Below, piece after piece: positions 18,129-26,921 of a DNA stretch of 43,914 bases. The position numbers were made by a program, and so were the translations under genes. Every line of letters begins with the position of its first letter. Position 1 is the stretch's first letter. The notes under the pieces are model-generated. The model did not search any database. It saw only the letters and a program-made list of their open reading frames with translations, and had not been told where the DNA came from. Source of the stretch: Eshraghiella sp045124255 (GTDB lineage Bacteria > Bacillota > Clostridia > Lachnospirales > Lachnospiraceae); NCBI GenBank assembly GCA_045124255.1, contig JBGVLM010000041.1, forward strand, positions 1 through 43,914, written 5' to 3'.

Positions 18129-19339
18129 TGAAGGGATTTGGAGTAATTGTCGGCAAAGAGCTTTCAAGAGTTCTTAAGGATAAAAAAATGGTTTTCTCAA
18201 TGTTTGTGCTTCCTGTTATTCTTGTTGTGGGAATAATGCTGCTTGTCGGATTCCTTGTAAAAAATATAGATTCCGATATTGAGGAGCATAAATCAATTGT
18301 TTATGTAATTAATGCACCTGAAGATTTTATGGAAATTGCAGGACTTGCAGAGGGCTATGAGGTAACGGCCGTACAGAATAAAACGGTTGAGGATTACAGA
18401 CAGGACATTGTTGACGGGGAGCTTGATTTATTAATTGAATTTCCTGCTGATTTCCTTGCACAGGTTAATAATACCGGGGAAATAATGGTTCCTCAGGTAA
18501 AGACCTATTACAATCCGTCGGAGGACTATTCTTCAGCGGCAAGGGAGAATTTCGCAGCAGTGCTTGAAATGTACAGACAGCAGCTTCTTACCGAGAAGTT
18601 TGGCAGTCTGGAGTATGCACTTATCTTCACTGTTGACAGTAATAATGAAGACAATGTGATACAGGATGACGAGAAGGCATTCGGTAAAGTGCTTGGTATG
18701 TTAGTTCCGTATCTTATTACAATGCTTATTTTTGCAAGTGCAATGGGTCTTGGAATCGATTCGATTGCAGGCGAGAAGGAGAGGGGAACACTTGCAAGCC
18801 TCCTTCTTACTCCGGTTAAGAGAGTTGAAATTGTTATGGGTAAAGTGGTATCGCTTGCGATTCTGTCCATTCTTTCGGCATTAGTGTATATTGTTGCACT
18901 TCTGATTATGGCAGGAGTCGGAATTAAAGCCCTTATGGACGGGGAGACCGCAGCTCTTATTTCATTCTCATTTACACCTGTACAGGTAATACAGCTTATT
19001 GTACTGATTATCGGAGTTGTACTTATGTATGTATCAATAATCGGTCTTGTTGCAGTGCTTGCAAAGAATATTAAGGAGGCACAGTCATATATTTCTCCTG
19101 TATATATTGTTGTTATTGTTGCAGGAATGATAACAATGTATACAACTGATGATGTATCAATCGGAAGCTATTGTATTCCTATTTTCGGTTCTGCTACGGC
19201 GTTTAAGGGAATATTTACGAAAACGATTACGACACCGGAATTTATGGCTGCACTGCTTGTAACCTATGGCGTTGCCGCTGCATTGATTGCGATGACCGCA
19301 AGGGCGTTTAAGAGTGAGAAAATAATGTTTAATGCATAA
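18128..19339 (+). CDS. ABC-2 type permease, NatB-like
   Basis: 403 residues. One N-terminal membrane helix, a large extracellular domain of about 170 residues, then five to six C-terminal helices: the ABC-2 (type V exporter) plan. The conserved GIDSIAGEKERGTLASLLLT motif sits just after the second helix. The start is coupled to the ATPase gene. Na+ or small-molecule export is inferred from NatB similarity. Confidence 0.88.
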   Translation: MKGFGVIVGKELSRVLKDKKMVFSMFVLPVILVVGIMLLVGFLVKNIDSDIEEHKSIVYVINAPEDFMEIAGLAEGYEVTAVQNKTVEDYRQDIVDGELDLLIEFPADFLAQVNNTGEIMVPQVKTYYNPSEDYSSAARENFAAVLEMYRQQLLTEKFGSLEYALIFTVDSNNEDNVIQDDEKAFGKVLGMLVPYLITMLIFASAMGLGIDSIAGEKERGTLASLLLTPVKRVEIVMGKVVSLAILSILSALVYIVALLIMAGVGIKALMDGETAALISFSFTPVQVIQLIVLIIGVVLMYVSIIGLVAVLAKNIKEAQSYISPVYIVVIVAGMITMYTTDDVSIGSYCIPIFGSATAFKGIFTKTITTPEFMAALLVTYGVAAALIAMTARAFKSEKIMFNA

Positions 19340-19349
19340 GGGGTAGGAT

Positions 19350-20000
19350 ATGTTAGCAGTTGTTTTTGATATGGACGGAGTTTTGTTTGATACCCAGAAG
19401 GTGTATTCAAGAACCTGGAGGGAGGCAGCAGATATACTTAAGCTTCCTGACTTTGATGAGCCTGCGTTCCAGTGTATAGGCAGAAACCGCAGGGACCAGG
19501 AAATAATACTTAGTGAATACTATCCTGACGGATTTCCGTTTGATGAATTTTACCGCTTGAAAAATGAGATTTTTGACAGGCATATTGAGGAGGATGGTAT
19601 TCCTCTTATGAAGGGTACAAAGGAGCTTTTAGAGTATCTTAACGGTATTAATGCGAGGGTTGCCATTGCCTCATCCTCAAGAAAGGATGTTGTGCTGCAC
19701 CATATCAATGAAACCGGACTTACGGATTATTTTGATAAAATCGTGGGCGGTGACATGGTGGTTCACAGTAAACCTAATCCCGACATATATCTGAAGGCGT
19801 GTGAGGAGTTAATGGTAAAACCGGAAGAGACATTTGCGGTTGAAGATTCTTATAACGGAATCAGGGCAGCCGCTGCGGCAGGAATGAAGACAATTATGAT
19901 TCCTGATGTACAGCCGCGGACGGAAGAAACAGACAGACTTACGTTTGGAACATTTGGGAATCTGGCTGCTTTTATGGAATATCTGAAAACGATTAATTAA
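19350..20000 (+). CDS. HAD-superfamily hydrolase, beta-phosphoglucomutase-like
   Basis: 216 residues. HAD motif I is DMDGVLFDT (nucleophile Asp near residue 7), motif II the Ser in ASSSR, motif III Lys in SKPNPDIY, motif IV EDSYNGIRAA. The helical cap and the S/K pattern match the beta-PGM or sugar-phosphate phosphatase subgroup. It lies 10 bases after the NatB-like gene and before a strong terminator, so it ends that operon. Substrate not determinable. Confidence 0.9.
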   Translation: MLAVVFDMDGVLFDTQKVYSRTWREAADILKLPDFDEPAFQCIGRNRRDQEIILSEYYPDGFPFDEFYRLKNEIFDRHIEEDGIPLMKGTKELLEYLNGINARVAIASSSRKDVVLHHINETGLTDYFDKIVGGDMVVHSKPNPDIYLKACEELMVKPEETFAVEDSYNGIRAAAAAGMKTIMIPDVQPRTEETDRLTFGTFGNLAAFMEYLKTIN

Positions 20001-20010
20001 TTTTTATTAA

Positions 20011-20045
20011 AAAGAATGAGTTCATGCCGGCTCATTCTTTTTTTT
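20011..20045 (+). terminator. Rho-independent terminator after the HAD gene
   Basis: AAAGAATGAG / CTCATTCTTT form a 10-bp stem with a 10-base loop, followed by T residues to 20045. Confidence 0.85.
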
Positions 20046-20050
20046 GAGTG

Positions 20051-20079
20051 TTGACATATTGTAACAGGGGTGCTATATT
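20051..20079 (+). promoter_or_regulatory. Consensus promoter of the GntR-ABC operon
   Basis: TTGACA (20051-20056), 17 bases, TATATT (20074-20079). One of the strongest promoters in the window. Confidence 0.85.
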
Positions 20080-20089
20080 AAATTATAGG

Positions 20090-20110
20090 TGTACTATGCA
20101 ACGTAGTACA
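20090..20110 (+). promoter_or_regulatory. Inverted repeat, probable GntR operator
   Basis: TGTACTA-N7-TAGTACA is a perfect 7-bp-arm palindrome just after the predicted transcription start of the operon. A repressor here would block early elongation or initiation. Binding by the GntR protein at 20,135 is inferred from position. Confidence 0.6.
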
Positions 20111-20134
20111 GATTAATAAAAATGGAGGTAAGGT

Positions 20135-20521
20135 ATGTATCAGATTGATGTAATGTCAAGGGTTCCTGTATATGAACAGATAGTGGAACAGACAGAGAAA
20201 TTTATTCTGACGGGAATTCTTAAGCCCGGAGATAAAATACCATCTGTAAGAAGCATGTCAATTGAGCTGTCAGTTAATCCGAATACAATTCAGAAGTCCA
20301 TTGCAGAGCTTGACAGGCGGGGTCTGATTTTCTCCGTGCCGGGCAAGGGCTGCTTTGTGGCAGAAAAGGCAAAAACGGCACTCACGGCAGTGAAGCGAGG
20401 GGAACTTAAGGAAATAAGAGAAAAGATTAAAGAACTGGCACTGGCAGGGGTTACCAGGGACGAGCTGTTAGCTGTTATAGACGAAATATATTCGGGCAAG
20501 GAGGATTTATCCAATGATTAA
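20135..20521 (+). CDS. GntR-family regulator, YtrA subfamily
   Basis: 128 residues. The N-terminal winged helix-turn-helix (about 8-75) has the GntR signature around KIPSVRSMS...SVNPNTIQK, and only a short C-terminal helical tail follows. This short form is the YtrA subfamily, which usually sits in front of ABC transporter genes and represses them. A GGAGG site precedes the ATG. The gene overlaps the ATPase gene by 8 bases, so regulator and transporter are one unit. Confidence 0.92.
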   Translation: MYQIDVMSRVPVYEQIVEQTEKFILTGILKPGDKIPSVRSMSIELSVNPNTIQKSIAELDRRGLIFSVPGKGCFVAEKAKTALTAVKRGELKEIREKIKELALAGVTRDELLAVIDEIYSGKEDLSND

Positions 20522-21428
20522 TGCTATAGGATTAACCAAAATATTTGATGGATATAAGGCTTTGGAAAATGTAAACTGCCAGATACCTGAGGGCTGTATA
20601 TACGGAATGGTGGGTTCAAACGGTGCAGGAAAATCAACCTTTTTAAGACTTCTCAGCGGAATTTACAAGCCTGATTTCGGCACGATTGAGATTGATGAGC
20701 AGTCCGTGTATGAGAATCCTGCAATTAAGGCTGAGATTGCTTTTGTACCGGATGATTTGTATTTTCTGAATAATGCAACAATGAACAGGATGGCTAAGAT
20801 GTATGGCCATTATTATGATAATTTTGATGAGGGCAGATTTAAATTCCTTGCGGAGACATTTAAGCTGAATCCTAACAAGTCCCTAAATACCTTTTCAAAG
20901 GGTATGAGAAGGCAGGCAGCAATTATTCTTGCTGTTTCCTGCAGACCTAAATATCTGTTCCTTGATGAGACCTTTGACGGATTGGACCCTGTTATGAGAA
21001 CCCTCGTTAAAAGTCTTATCTGTAAGGATGTTGAGGAGCGTAATGCTACGGCAATTCTCACTTCACATTCACTCAGGGAGCTTGAGGATACCTGTGACCA
21101 GCTTGCCCTGCTTCATAAGGGCGGTGTGGTGTTTGAAAGTGATATCACAAATCTTAAGACTTCGCTTTTTAAGATTCAGACGGCATTTCTTGATGAATAT
21201 GACAGGAGCAGGTTTGAGAAGCTTGAGATACTTCATTTCCACAAGAGCGGTTCAGTATGCAATCTTATTGTTAAGGGCGACAGAGACGAGGTGTACCAAT
21301 ATGTGAAGAGCATGAATCCGGCAATTCTTGATGTACTGCCGCTTACGCTTGAGGAAGTATTCACATACGAGATGGAAGCACTCGGTTATTCCTTTGACCT
21401 GGAAGTTCTTGAAAGAGAGGGCAGATAA
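20514..21428 (+). CDS. ABC transporter ATPase of the YtrA-type operon
   Basis: 304 residues: Walker A GSNGAGKST, signature FSKGMRRQ (Lys in place of the usual Gly), Walker B LFLDETFDGLD (Thr after the catalytic Glu where Pro is usual), H-loop TSHS. A C-terminal domain of about 90 residues follows the ATPase core. It pairs with the large membrane protein that starts 3 bases after its stop. Such operons are often induced by cell-wall-active compounds in Firmicutes, but the substrate is unknown. Confidence 0.9.
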   Translation: MINAIGLTKIFDGYKALENVNCQIPEGCIYGMVGSNGAGKSTFLRLLSGIYKPDFGTIEIDEQSVYENPAIKAEIAFVPDDLYFLNNATMNRMAKMYGHYYDNFDEGRFKFLAETFKLNPNKSLNTFSKGMRRQAAIILAVSCRPKYLFLDETFDGLDPVMRTLVKSLICKDVEERNATAILTSHSLRELEDTCDQLALLHKGGVVFESDITNLKTSLFKIQTAFLDEYDRSRFEKLEILHFHKSGSVCNLIVKGDRDEVYQYVKSMNPAILDVLPLTLEEVFTYEMEALGYSFDLEVLEREGR

Positions 21429-21430
21429 TT

Positions 21431-23461
21431 ATGAAGAATAAAGTGAAAATTTTTGACAGGGGCGTATTTTTAGAAGCATTAAATCAGTTGAAAATTGTCG
21501 GAATAATTGCGTGTGCAATTTATCTGTCAGCCGGAATTCTTACACCAATCGGTTATTTGATTGATGGCACATATTATGATAAAGAGCTCAAAAAATGGAT
21601 GGAAATAACATTTGACGCAGAATATTTTATTATCCTTGCCGGTATTTTGTATGTATTTATTCCTGTAATGATGATGGTAATATTCTTCTGGATGAACAAA
21701 AGAAATTCCTGCGATTTCTATCATGCGATTCCGGTCAGACGAGAGACAATGTTCATAAGCACCATTGCGGCAGTATTTACATGGTCGGTTATCATTATTG
21801 CGGCTGCGGTTATTGTACCGCTTGCAATTGTGGGGATTCATCCTCTTATGGCAACGGACATGGCAGTATTTTGGAAAATAATACTGTATATTTTTGCAGG
21901 AATAATACTTATGATGGGTGTGTTTGCACTCGGAATTACCATTACCGGCAACGGCTTTACAAATGTTGTGGCGTCTCTTATGATTTTGTTTGTGCCGCGT
22001 GCAATCCTTACCTTTATTGTAATGATGACAGAGGATTTCATGCCGTTTATAGTGCTTAACGGAGGAAACAGCCTTTTAAATTCCCAATATAATCTGCTTG
22101 TGTCACCTGTAATGAAGATGTTTGATTACGGTTCAAATACAATAAGTCTGTATCAGTCAGCTGCATATACGGGTATTCTTGGACTGATTTATCTTGCAGT
22201 GGCATGTATTATGTTCAAAAAAAGAAAGAGTGAGGTTGCTTCACAGCCAAGTGCATACAATATTGTACAGATTATATGCAGAATGATTCCTGCTTATTTC
22301 TTTTCACTGATAGGAACGTATTTCCTGCTGGATACGACAATGAACAAGTCTTATGAAATCGAAATGTATTTTGTTGCGGTTGTATGGTATGTGGTTGCAC
22401 TGCTTGTATATTTTATCTATGAGTTAATTACAACAAGACGCTGGAGAAAGGTGGGTATAAGTGCCAGACAGCTTCCGATTTTTGTGGGAATTGTAATAAT
22501 AAGCGGCCTTTCAATAGGCTTGGGAACATATTTATCAATGAACAGGGAAATAAGTGTCGAAGATATAGAATATATTGAGATTGAGCCGTTGGAAGGAACT
22601 GCATATTTCAGCGGACAAGATAGTGTTGTAATCCGGGATGAGGAGATTTATAAGCTTATTAAGGAAGCGTATGAGAATCAGATTGACGATTATTATGGTG
22701 AATATTACAGCTACTATGAAGAGAATGAAGTATTCGTCGGTATTAACCAGGGCGGTCTTACATTCTATAGAAAGGTATATCTCAACAGCCTTGATATGGA
22801 AAAACTTATGACTGTTTATGTCAATACATTGGATAATTCAGGCAAAAATGTTGAACTTCCGGAATATGATAGCCATAATATGGATTTATATCTTGAAATA
22901 GATGGATTGTCAGAGCAGCAGGTTACAGAACTGTATGATATTCTTCAGGAAGAAGCGCAGAGCTTATCATACAGAGAACTTTTTAATCTGGATGAATATT
23001 CCGTTATGTCACAGCTTAGTATTTTCAATTATAATGATTACAGTGCAAGCTGGGATGAAATCGTTATCCCTATTTCAGATATTACGCCAAAAAGCAAAGC
23101 ATATCTTTTGTCAGCATTGTTTGAAGAGGCAAATAATATTGATGTGAAGGAATATGATTATCTGTTTGAAGAAGATTCTGCAATAGTAGGTATTGATATG
23201 AACTTCACTGTTGTAACCAAGGAAAGTACGGAAAGTTTTTATGTGGGTAGATTTAAAAATGACGGCACGGCGGGGCATATAACAGGAGTAGAAAATATTT
23301 ATGAAATGCTCCATAGCCTTAAAGGAGACAACCTGATAATTATTGACGGCTATCTGGAGGTTGAAAGAGATGGCGATATCTGGTATGAATGGATTGGTGA
23401 TATATACAGAGCTGATGATGAACTGGCAGAGCGGTTAAGAGATATGGCAACAATTTATTAA
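21431..23461 (+). CDS. Large ABC-2-like membrane protein
   Basis: 676 residues. About ten membrane helices in the first 380 residues, including the RNSCDFYHAIPVRRETMF loop seen in permeases of YtrA-type operons, then a C-terminal extracellular region of about 290 residues rich in Asp/Glu/Tyr with no membrane segment. The first part would form the pore; the acidic domain may bind the ligand outside the cell. It is the last gene of the operon, before a strong terminator. Confidence 0.8.
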   Translation: MKNKVKIFDRGVFLEALNQLKIVGIIACAIYLSAGILTPIGYLIDGTYYDKELKKWMEITFDAEYFIILAGILYVFIPVMMMVIFFWMNKRNSCDFYHAIPVRRETMFISTIAAVFTWSVIIIAAAVIVPLAIVGIHPLMATDMAVFWKIILYIFAGIILMMGVFALGITITGNGFTNVVASLMILFVPRAILTFIVMMTEDFMPFIVLNGGNSLLNSQYNLLVSPVMKMFDYGSNTISLYQSAAYTGILGLIYLAVACIMFKKRKSEVASQPSAYNIVQIICRMIPAYFFSLIGTYFLLDTTMNKSYEIEMYFVAVVWYVVALLVYFIYELITTRRWRKVGISARQLPIFVGIVIISGLSIGLGTYLSMNREISVEDIEYIEIEPLEGTAYFSGQDSVVIRDEEIYKLIKEAYENQIDDYYGEYYSYYEENEVFVGINQGGLTFYRKVYLNSLDMEKLMTVYVNTLDNSGKNVELPEYDSHNMDLYLEIDGLSEQQVTELYDILQEEAQSLSYRELFNLDEYSVMSQLSIFNYNDYSASWDEIVIPISDITPKSKAYLLSALFEEANNIDVKEYDYLFEEDSAIVGIDMNFTVVTKESTESFYVGRFKNDGTAGHITGVENIYEMLHSLKGDNLIIIDGYLEVERDGDIWYEWIGDIYRADDELAERLRDMATIY

Positions 23462-23468
23462 TATTTTT

Positions 23469-23500
23469 AAGGGTTCCCGGAGTTTTCGGGAACCTTTTTA
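23469..23500 (+). terminator. Rho-independent terminator of the GntR-ABC operon
   Basis: GGTTCCCG / CGGGAACC form a GC-rich stem with a 7-base loop, followed by TTTTTA. Confidence 0.88.
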
Positions 23501-23538
23501 ATTCTATAGGAAATTTCGTTGAAATTATCCTATAGAAT
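23501..23538. repeat. Long AT-rich inverted repeat
   Basis: ATTCTATAGGA (23501-23511) pairs with TCCTATAGAAT (23528-23538) and AATTTC pairs with GAAATT: a 17-bp stem with one bulged A and a 3-base loop. The arm TCCTATAGAAT recurs after the DHH gene at 8591-8601. It could be one end of a small mobile or structured element. Confidence 0.7.
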
Positions 23539-23562
23539 TAAAAACACTCCGTGAAGAGCGCA

Positions 23563-23635
23563 CTGCGGCGGAGCAGAAGATGTTGCTTACGCAACCCGCC
23601 GCAGGCGAAGAATGTCGCAAGCGACATTCTTTCTT
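23563..23635 (+). ncRNA. GC-rich nested hairpins in an intergenic gap, role unknown
   Basis: CTGCGGCGG (23563-23571) pairs with CCGCCGCAG (23596-23604) and encloses GTTGC-TTAC-GCAAC (23582-23595). A third perfect hairpin GAATGTCGC-AA-GCGACATTC (23610-23629) is followed by TTTCTTGTTT. The base composition is far more GC-rich than its surroundings. It may be a dispersed intergenic repeat or a small structured RNA with terminator. No known Rfam family is recognised. Confidence 0.45.
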
Positions 23636-23668
23636 GTTTATGGAAAGACCTTATTAAATAAATGAATA

Positions 23669-23697
23669 TTGCTTTTAATGTCTGGAAATGCTAAAAT
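23669..23697 (+). promoter_or_regulatory. Promoter of the sufC-sufB operon
   Basis: TTGCTT (23669-23674), 17 bases, TAAAAT (23692-23697), about 45 bases before the ATG. Confidence 0.6.
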
Positions 23698-23742
23698 GTT
23701 TTCCAAAATAAAACAAAACAGATTAATAAAGGAATTTTCAAT

Positions 23743-24483
23743 ATGCTGGAATTAAAAAATATAAGCTATCAGGTAGAGTCTGACGGCGTGGATAAAGAAA
23801 TAATCAGAAATATAAGTCTTACGATTGATGAACGTTTTACTGCAATTACCGGACCTAACGGCGGGGGCAAATCAACACTGGCAAAGCTTATTGCCGGAAT
23901 AATTAAGCCTACGTCAGGACAGATAATTCTTGATGGGGAGGACATAACGGATTTAAATATTACTGAAAGAGCCAATAAGGGTATAAGCTTTGCTTTTCAG
24001 CAGCCCGTAAGGTTTAAGGGACTTACTGTTAAGGATTTGATAACCCTGGCAGCAGGAGAGCAGATTTCAACCGGAAAGGCATGTGAGTATCTGTCAGAGG
24101 TTGGTCTGTGTGCAAGAGAATATATTAACAGAGAGGTTAATGCAAGCCTTTCAGGCGGAGAACTTAAGCGAATCGAGATTGCAATGATTCTTGCAAGGGG
24201 AACAAAGCTTTCGGTATTTGATGAGCCGGAGGCAGGCATTGATTTATGGAGCTTTAAGAACCTTATCGAGGTATTCGAGAAGATGTACCGGGAGATTAAC
24301 GGCTCAATAATTATTATATCCCATCAGGAGAGAATTCTGAATATTGCGGACAAGATAATTGTTCTTGCCGGCGGCGAGGTTGAACGTGTCGGGGGTAAGG
24401 AAATCCTTCCTTCACTGTTAAACGGACATACTGCGTCAGGAACATGCAGTAAATTCCTTAATACTGCGAAGGAGGTGCGTTAA
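23743..24483 (+). CDS. sufC: SufC-like Fe-S assembly ATPase
   Basis: 246 residues: Walker A GPNGGGKST, a Q-loop region SFAFQQPVRF typical of SufC, signature LSGGELKR, Walker B LSVFDEPEAGIDLWSF and the H-loop ISHQE. These SufC-specific variants (DEPEAGID, FQ.P) plus the adjacent SufB-type protein set it apart from transporters. With its partner it forms a scaffold that builds Fe-S clusters using ATP. The ATG is one base after the SufB-like gene's upstream neighbour boundary: the two genes are 1 base apart. Confidence 0.9.
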   Translation: MLELKNISYQVESDGVDKEIIRNISLTIDERFTAITGPNGGGKSTLAKLIAGIIKPTSGQIILDGEDITDLNITERANKGISFAFQQPVRFKGLTVKDLITLAAGEQISTGKACEYLSEVGLCAREYINREVNASLSGGELKRIEIAMILARGTKLSVFDEPEAGIDLWSFKNLIEVFEKMYREINGSIIIISHQERILNIADKIIVLAGGEVERVGGKEILPSLLNGHTASGTCSKFLNTAKEVR

Positions 24484-24484
24484 T

Positions 24485-25402
24485 ATGGACCAGATACAGA
24501 AGAATCTTTTATCAGAAATAGCAGGCTTGCATGATGTGCCTGCAGGAGCATACAATTTAAGAATTAACGGAGAGGGAGCCGGAAGAAATACAACTGCCAA
24601 TATCGACATCGTTACGAAGGAGGACAAGCCGGGAATTGATATTTATGTCAAGGACGGAACCTGCAATGAGAGTCTTCATATTCCGGTGCTTTTAAGCCAG
24701 TCAGGTTTAAATGACCTTGTATATAATGATTTCTATATCGGAGATAACTGTGATGTTGTGATTGTCGCAGGCTGCGGAATTCATAATGGCGGGGATAAGG
24801 ATTCCTCACATGACGGAATTCATACATTTCATATCGGCAAGAATTCCAAGGTAAAATATGTTGAGAAGCATTATGGCACGGGCGACGGCAGGGGTCATAA
24901 TATTATGAATCCGACTACAATTGTTGAGATTGCCGAAAACGGCTATATGGAAATGGATACGGTTCAGATAAAGGGCGTTGACTCTACAAACCGTGTTACA
25001 AAGGCAGTACTTATGGATAACGCAACAATAATTGTCCGTGAGAAGATAATGACACATGGAACGCAGCATGCAGAGACTAATTTTGAGGTTGAATTAAATG
25101 GTGCCGGTTCAAGTGCCAACGTTATTTCACGTTCAGTAGCCAAGGAACAGTCTGCCCAGACCTTTTATGCCAAAATTAACGGCAATAACAGATGTAACGG
25201 ACATTCCGAATGTGATGCAATTATTATGGATGACGCCTGCGTAAAGGCAATTCCTGAAATTACGGCAAATTCCGTTGACGCAAGCCTTATCCATGAGGCG
25301 GCAATCGGTAAAATAGCAGGAGAGCAGCTTATTAAATTAATGACTCTCGGGCTGACAGAGAAGGAGGCCGAGGAACAGATTGTAAACGGCTTCTTAAAAT
25401 AA
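24485..25402 (+). CDS. SufB/SufD-like scaffold protein of a two-gene SUF-like system
   Basis: 305 residues, shorter than SufB (about 470) and SufD (about 420). The C-terminal part has the SufBD beta-helix core and ends in the family signature HEAAIGKIAGEQLIKLMTLG followed by LTEKEAEEQIVNGFL. It contains Cys and His in GCGIHNGGDKDSSHDG, a possible cluster or metal region. No sufS, sufU or sufD adjoins it, matching the minimal SufBC (SMS-type) system described in archaea and anaerobes. Promoter, spacing and order support a two-gene operon. Confidence 0.85.
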   Translation: MDQIQKNLLSEIAGLHDVPAGAYNLRINGEGAGRNTTANIDIVTKEDKPGIDIYVKDGTCNESLHIPVLLSQSGLNDLVYNDFYIGDNCDVVIVAGCGIHNGGDKDSSHDGIHTFHIGKNSKVKYVEKHYGTGDGRGHNIMNPTTIVEIAENGYMEMDTVQIKGVDSTNRVTKAVLMDNATIIVREKIMTHGTQHAETNFEVELNGAGSSANVISRSVAKEQSAQTFYAKINGNNRCNGHSECDAIIMDDACVKAIPEITANSVDASLIHEAAIGKIAGEQLIKLMTLGLTEKEAEEQIVNGFLK

Positions 25403-25423
25403 ATTGATTGGAACAGGTAATTA

Positions 25424-26851
25424 ATGGATAACAACACACTTAAACTGGATAAAAAATTGTCAACCCTGCATGTATGGGCTCTGGCATTTGGATGCATAAT
25501 CGGATGGTCGGCATTTGCACTGCCGGGAACAAGCTTTCTTATGAATGCAGGGACACTTGGAACAGCCATTGGAATGCTTCTGGCGTCACTGGTAATGATA
25601 ATTATTGCTTTTAATTATAATTACATGATTAATAAATACCCTGTTTCAGGTGGGGAATTTACTTATGCCCAGCAGGCATTCGGCAGGACCAATGCCTTTA
25701 TCTGCTCGTGGTTTCTCGGATTGTCATATCTTGCAATTGTACCTTTGAACGCAACGGGACTTCCTTTTATTGCAAGAAGTATTTTCGGGGATTTGTTCCA
25801 GTTCGGATATCTGTACGATGTTGCAGGCTATAACGTATATCTCGGTGAAATTCTGCTTGCGGCGTCAGCGCTTGTGATATTTGCTCTGCTTGGTATCAGA
25901 GGCGTTAAATTTACGGGTGTATTTCAGATGATTCTGACTTTTATGCTTATCGGCGGAGTTGTGGTAGTAGGAGCTGCGGCACTTATAAGTCCTGAATCAA
26001 GTGTAGAGAATTTTCTCCCGTTATTTGGTACCGATAAAACACCTGTTGCGGGAATTGCGGCTGTACTTGCCGTTGCGCCGTATGCATTTGTCGGATTTGA
26101 TACAATACCGCAGGCAGCGGAGGAGTTTAAATTTTCCGTGCGTAAGACGATTGCGATAATGGTAATAGCAATTCTGTTTGGCGGACTGTGTTATGCAGGA
26201 CTTAATTTAATAGCTGTTTCGGTTATTCCTGAAGGCTACGCAGACTGGACTGAATATGTCAGGGATTTGGATAATCTTAAAGGAATAGATTCTGTTCCGA
26301 CAATTCATGCGGCGAAGGAGCTTCTGGGCGTACCGGGACTTGTGGCAATAGGAGCGGCAGTGCTTGGAGCATTGTTCTCAGGTGTTGTCGGATTTTACAT
26401 GGCGTCAAGCAGACTTTTGTATTCAATATCAAGGTCGGGAATGCTGCCTGAATGGTTTGGCAGGATTCATCCTAAGTACAAAACACCTGCCAATGCAATA
26501 CTGTTTGTTATGCTTATTTCCCTGATTGCACCTTTTTTCGGAAGAAATACGCTGGTGTGGATTGTTGATATGTCCTCAGTGGGTGCGGCAATCGGATATG
26601 GATATACCTCGGCTGCGGCATTTAAATTTGCCATTAAAGAGAAAAAGACGGGCATTATGATTACCGGTCTTCTCGGTACTCTTTTTGCAGTTGTATGTGC
26701 AGTGATTCTGCTTGTACCGATTAAGGGTCTTAACTGCTCACTCGGTAAGGAATCATATATCTGTCTTGGCGTTTGGATTGTGCTCGGTGTTGTTTTCAGC
26801 TTCAGCATGAAATTTAAAAAATCATCAAAGCATGCTGATAAGAGTGTATAA
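25424..26851 (+). CDS. APC-family amino acid permease
   Basis: 475 residues with about twelve membrane helices. APC hallmarks are the unwound helix 1 (FGCIIGWSAFALPGTSF), the VSGGEFTYAQQAFG region and GFDTIPQAAEEFK in helix 6. It imports or exchanges amino acids or amines using ion gradients; the substrate is not readable. It starts 21 bases after the SufB-like gene without an obvious own promoter, so it may be read through from there. Confidence 0.9.
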   Translation: MDNNTLKLDKKLSTLHVWALAFGCIIGWSAFALPGTSFLMNAGTLGTAIGMLLASLVMIIIAFNYNYMINKYPVSGGEFTYAQQAFGRTNAFICSWFLGLSYLAIVPLNATGLPFIARSIFGDLFQFGYLYDVAGYNVYLGEILLAASALVIFALLGIRGVKFTGVFQMILTFMLIGGVVVVGAAALISPESSVENFLPLFGTDKTPVAGIAAVLAVAPYAFVGFDTIPQAAEEFKFSVRKTIAIMVIAILFGGLCYAGLNLIAVSVIPEGYADWTEYVRDLDNLKGIDSVPTIHAAKELLGVPGLVAIGAAVLGALFSGVVGFYMASSRLLYSISRSGMLPEWFGRIHPKYKTPANAILFVMLISLIAPFFGRNTLVWIVDMSSVGAAIGYGYTSAAAFKFAIKEKKTGIMITGLLGTLFAVVCAVILLVPIKGLNCSLGKESYICLGVWIVLGVVFSFSMKFKKSSKHADKSV

Positions 26852-26864
26852 GCTCTATTAATTC

Positions 26865-26893
26865 TTGCAAGTAGTTTTAAATTCATATATAAT
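26865..26893 (+). promoter_or_regulatory. Promoter of the nudix-pyr operon
   Basis: TTGCAA (26865-26870), 17 bases, perfect TATAAT (26888-26893), 28 bases before the ATG at 26922. It makes the open frame upstream of 26922 non-coding. No PyrR attenuator or other leader structure fits in so short a leader. Confidence 0.75.
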
Positions 26894-26921
26894 TAAGCTA
26901 AATTTATGCGAGGTGGTTACT

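Noticed and set aside
26865..26921. N-terminal extension of the Nudix-like protein
   Set aside because: It contains the -35 and -10 boxes of its own promoter; ATG 26922 has the GAGGTGG site.
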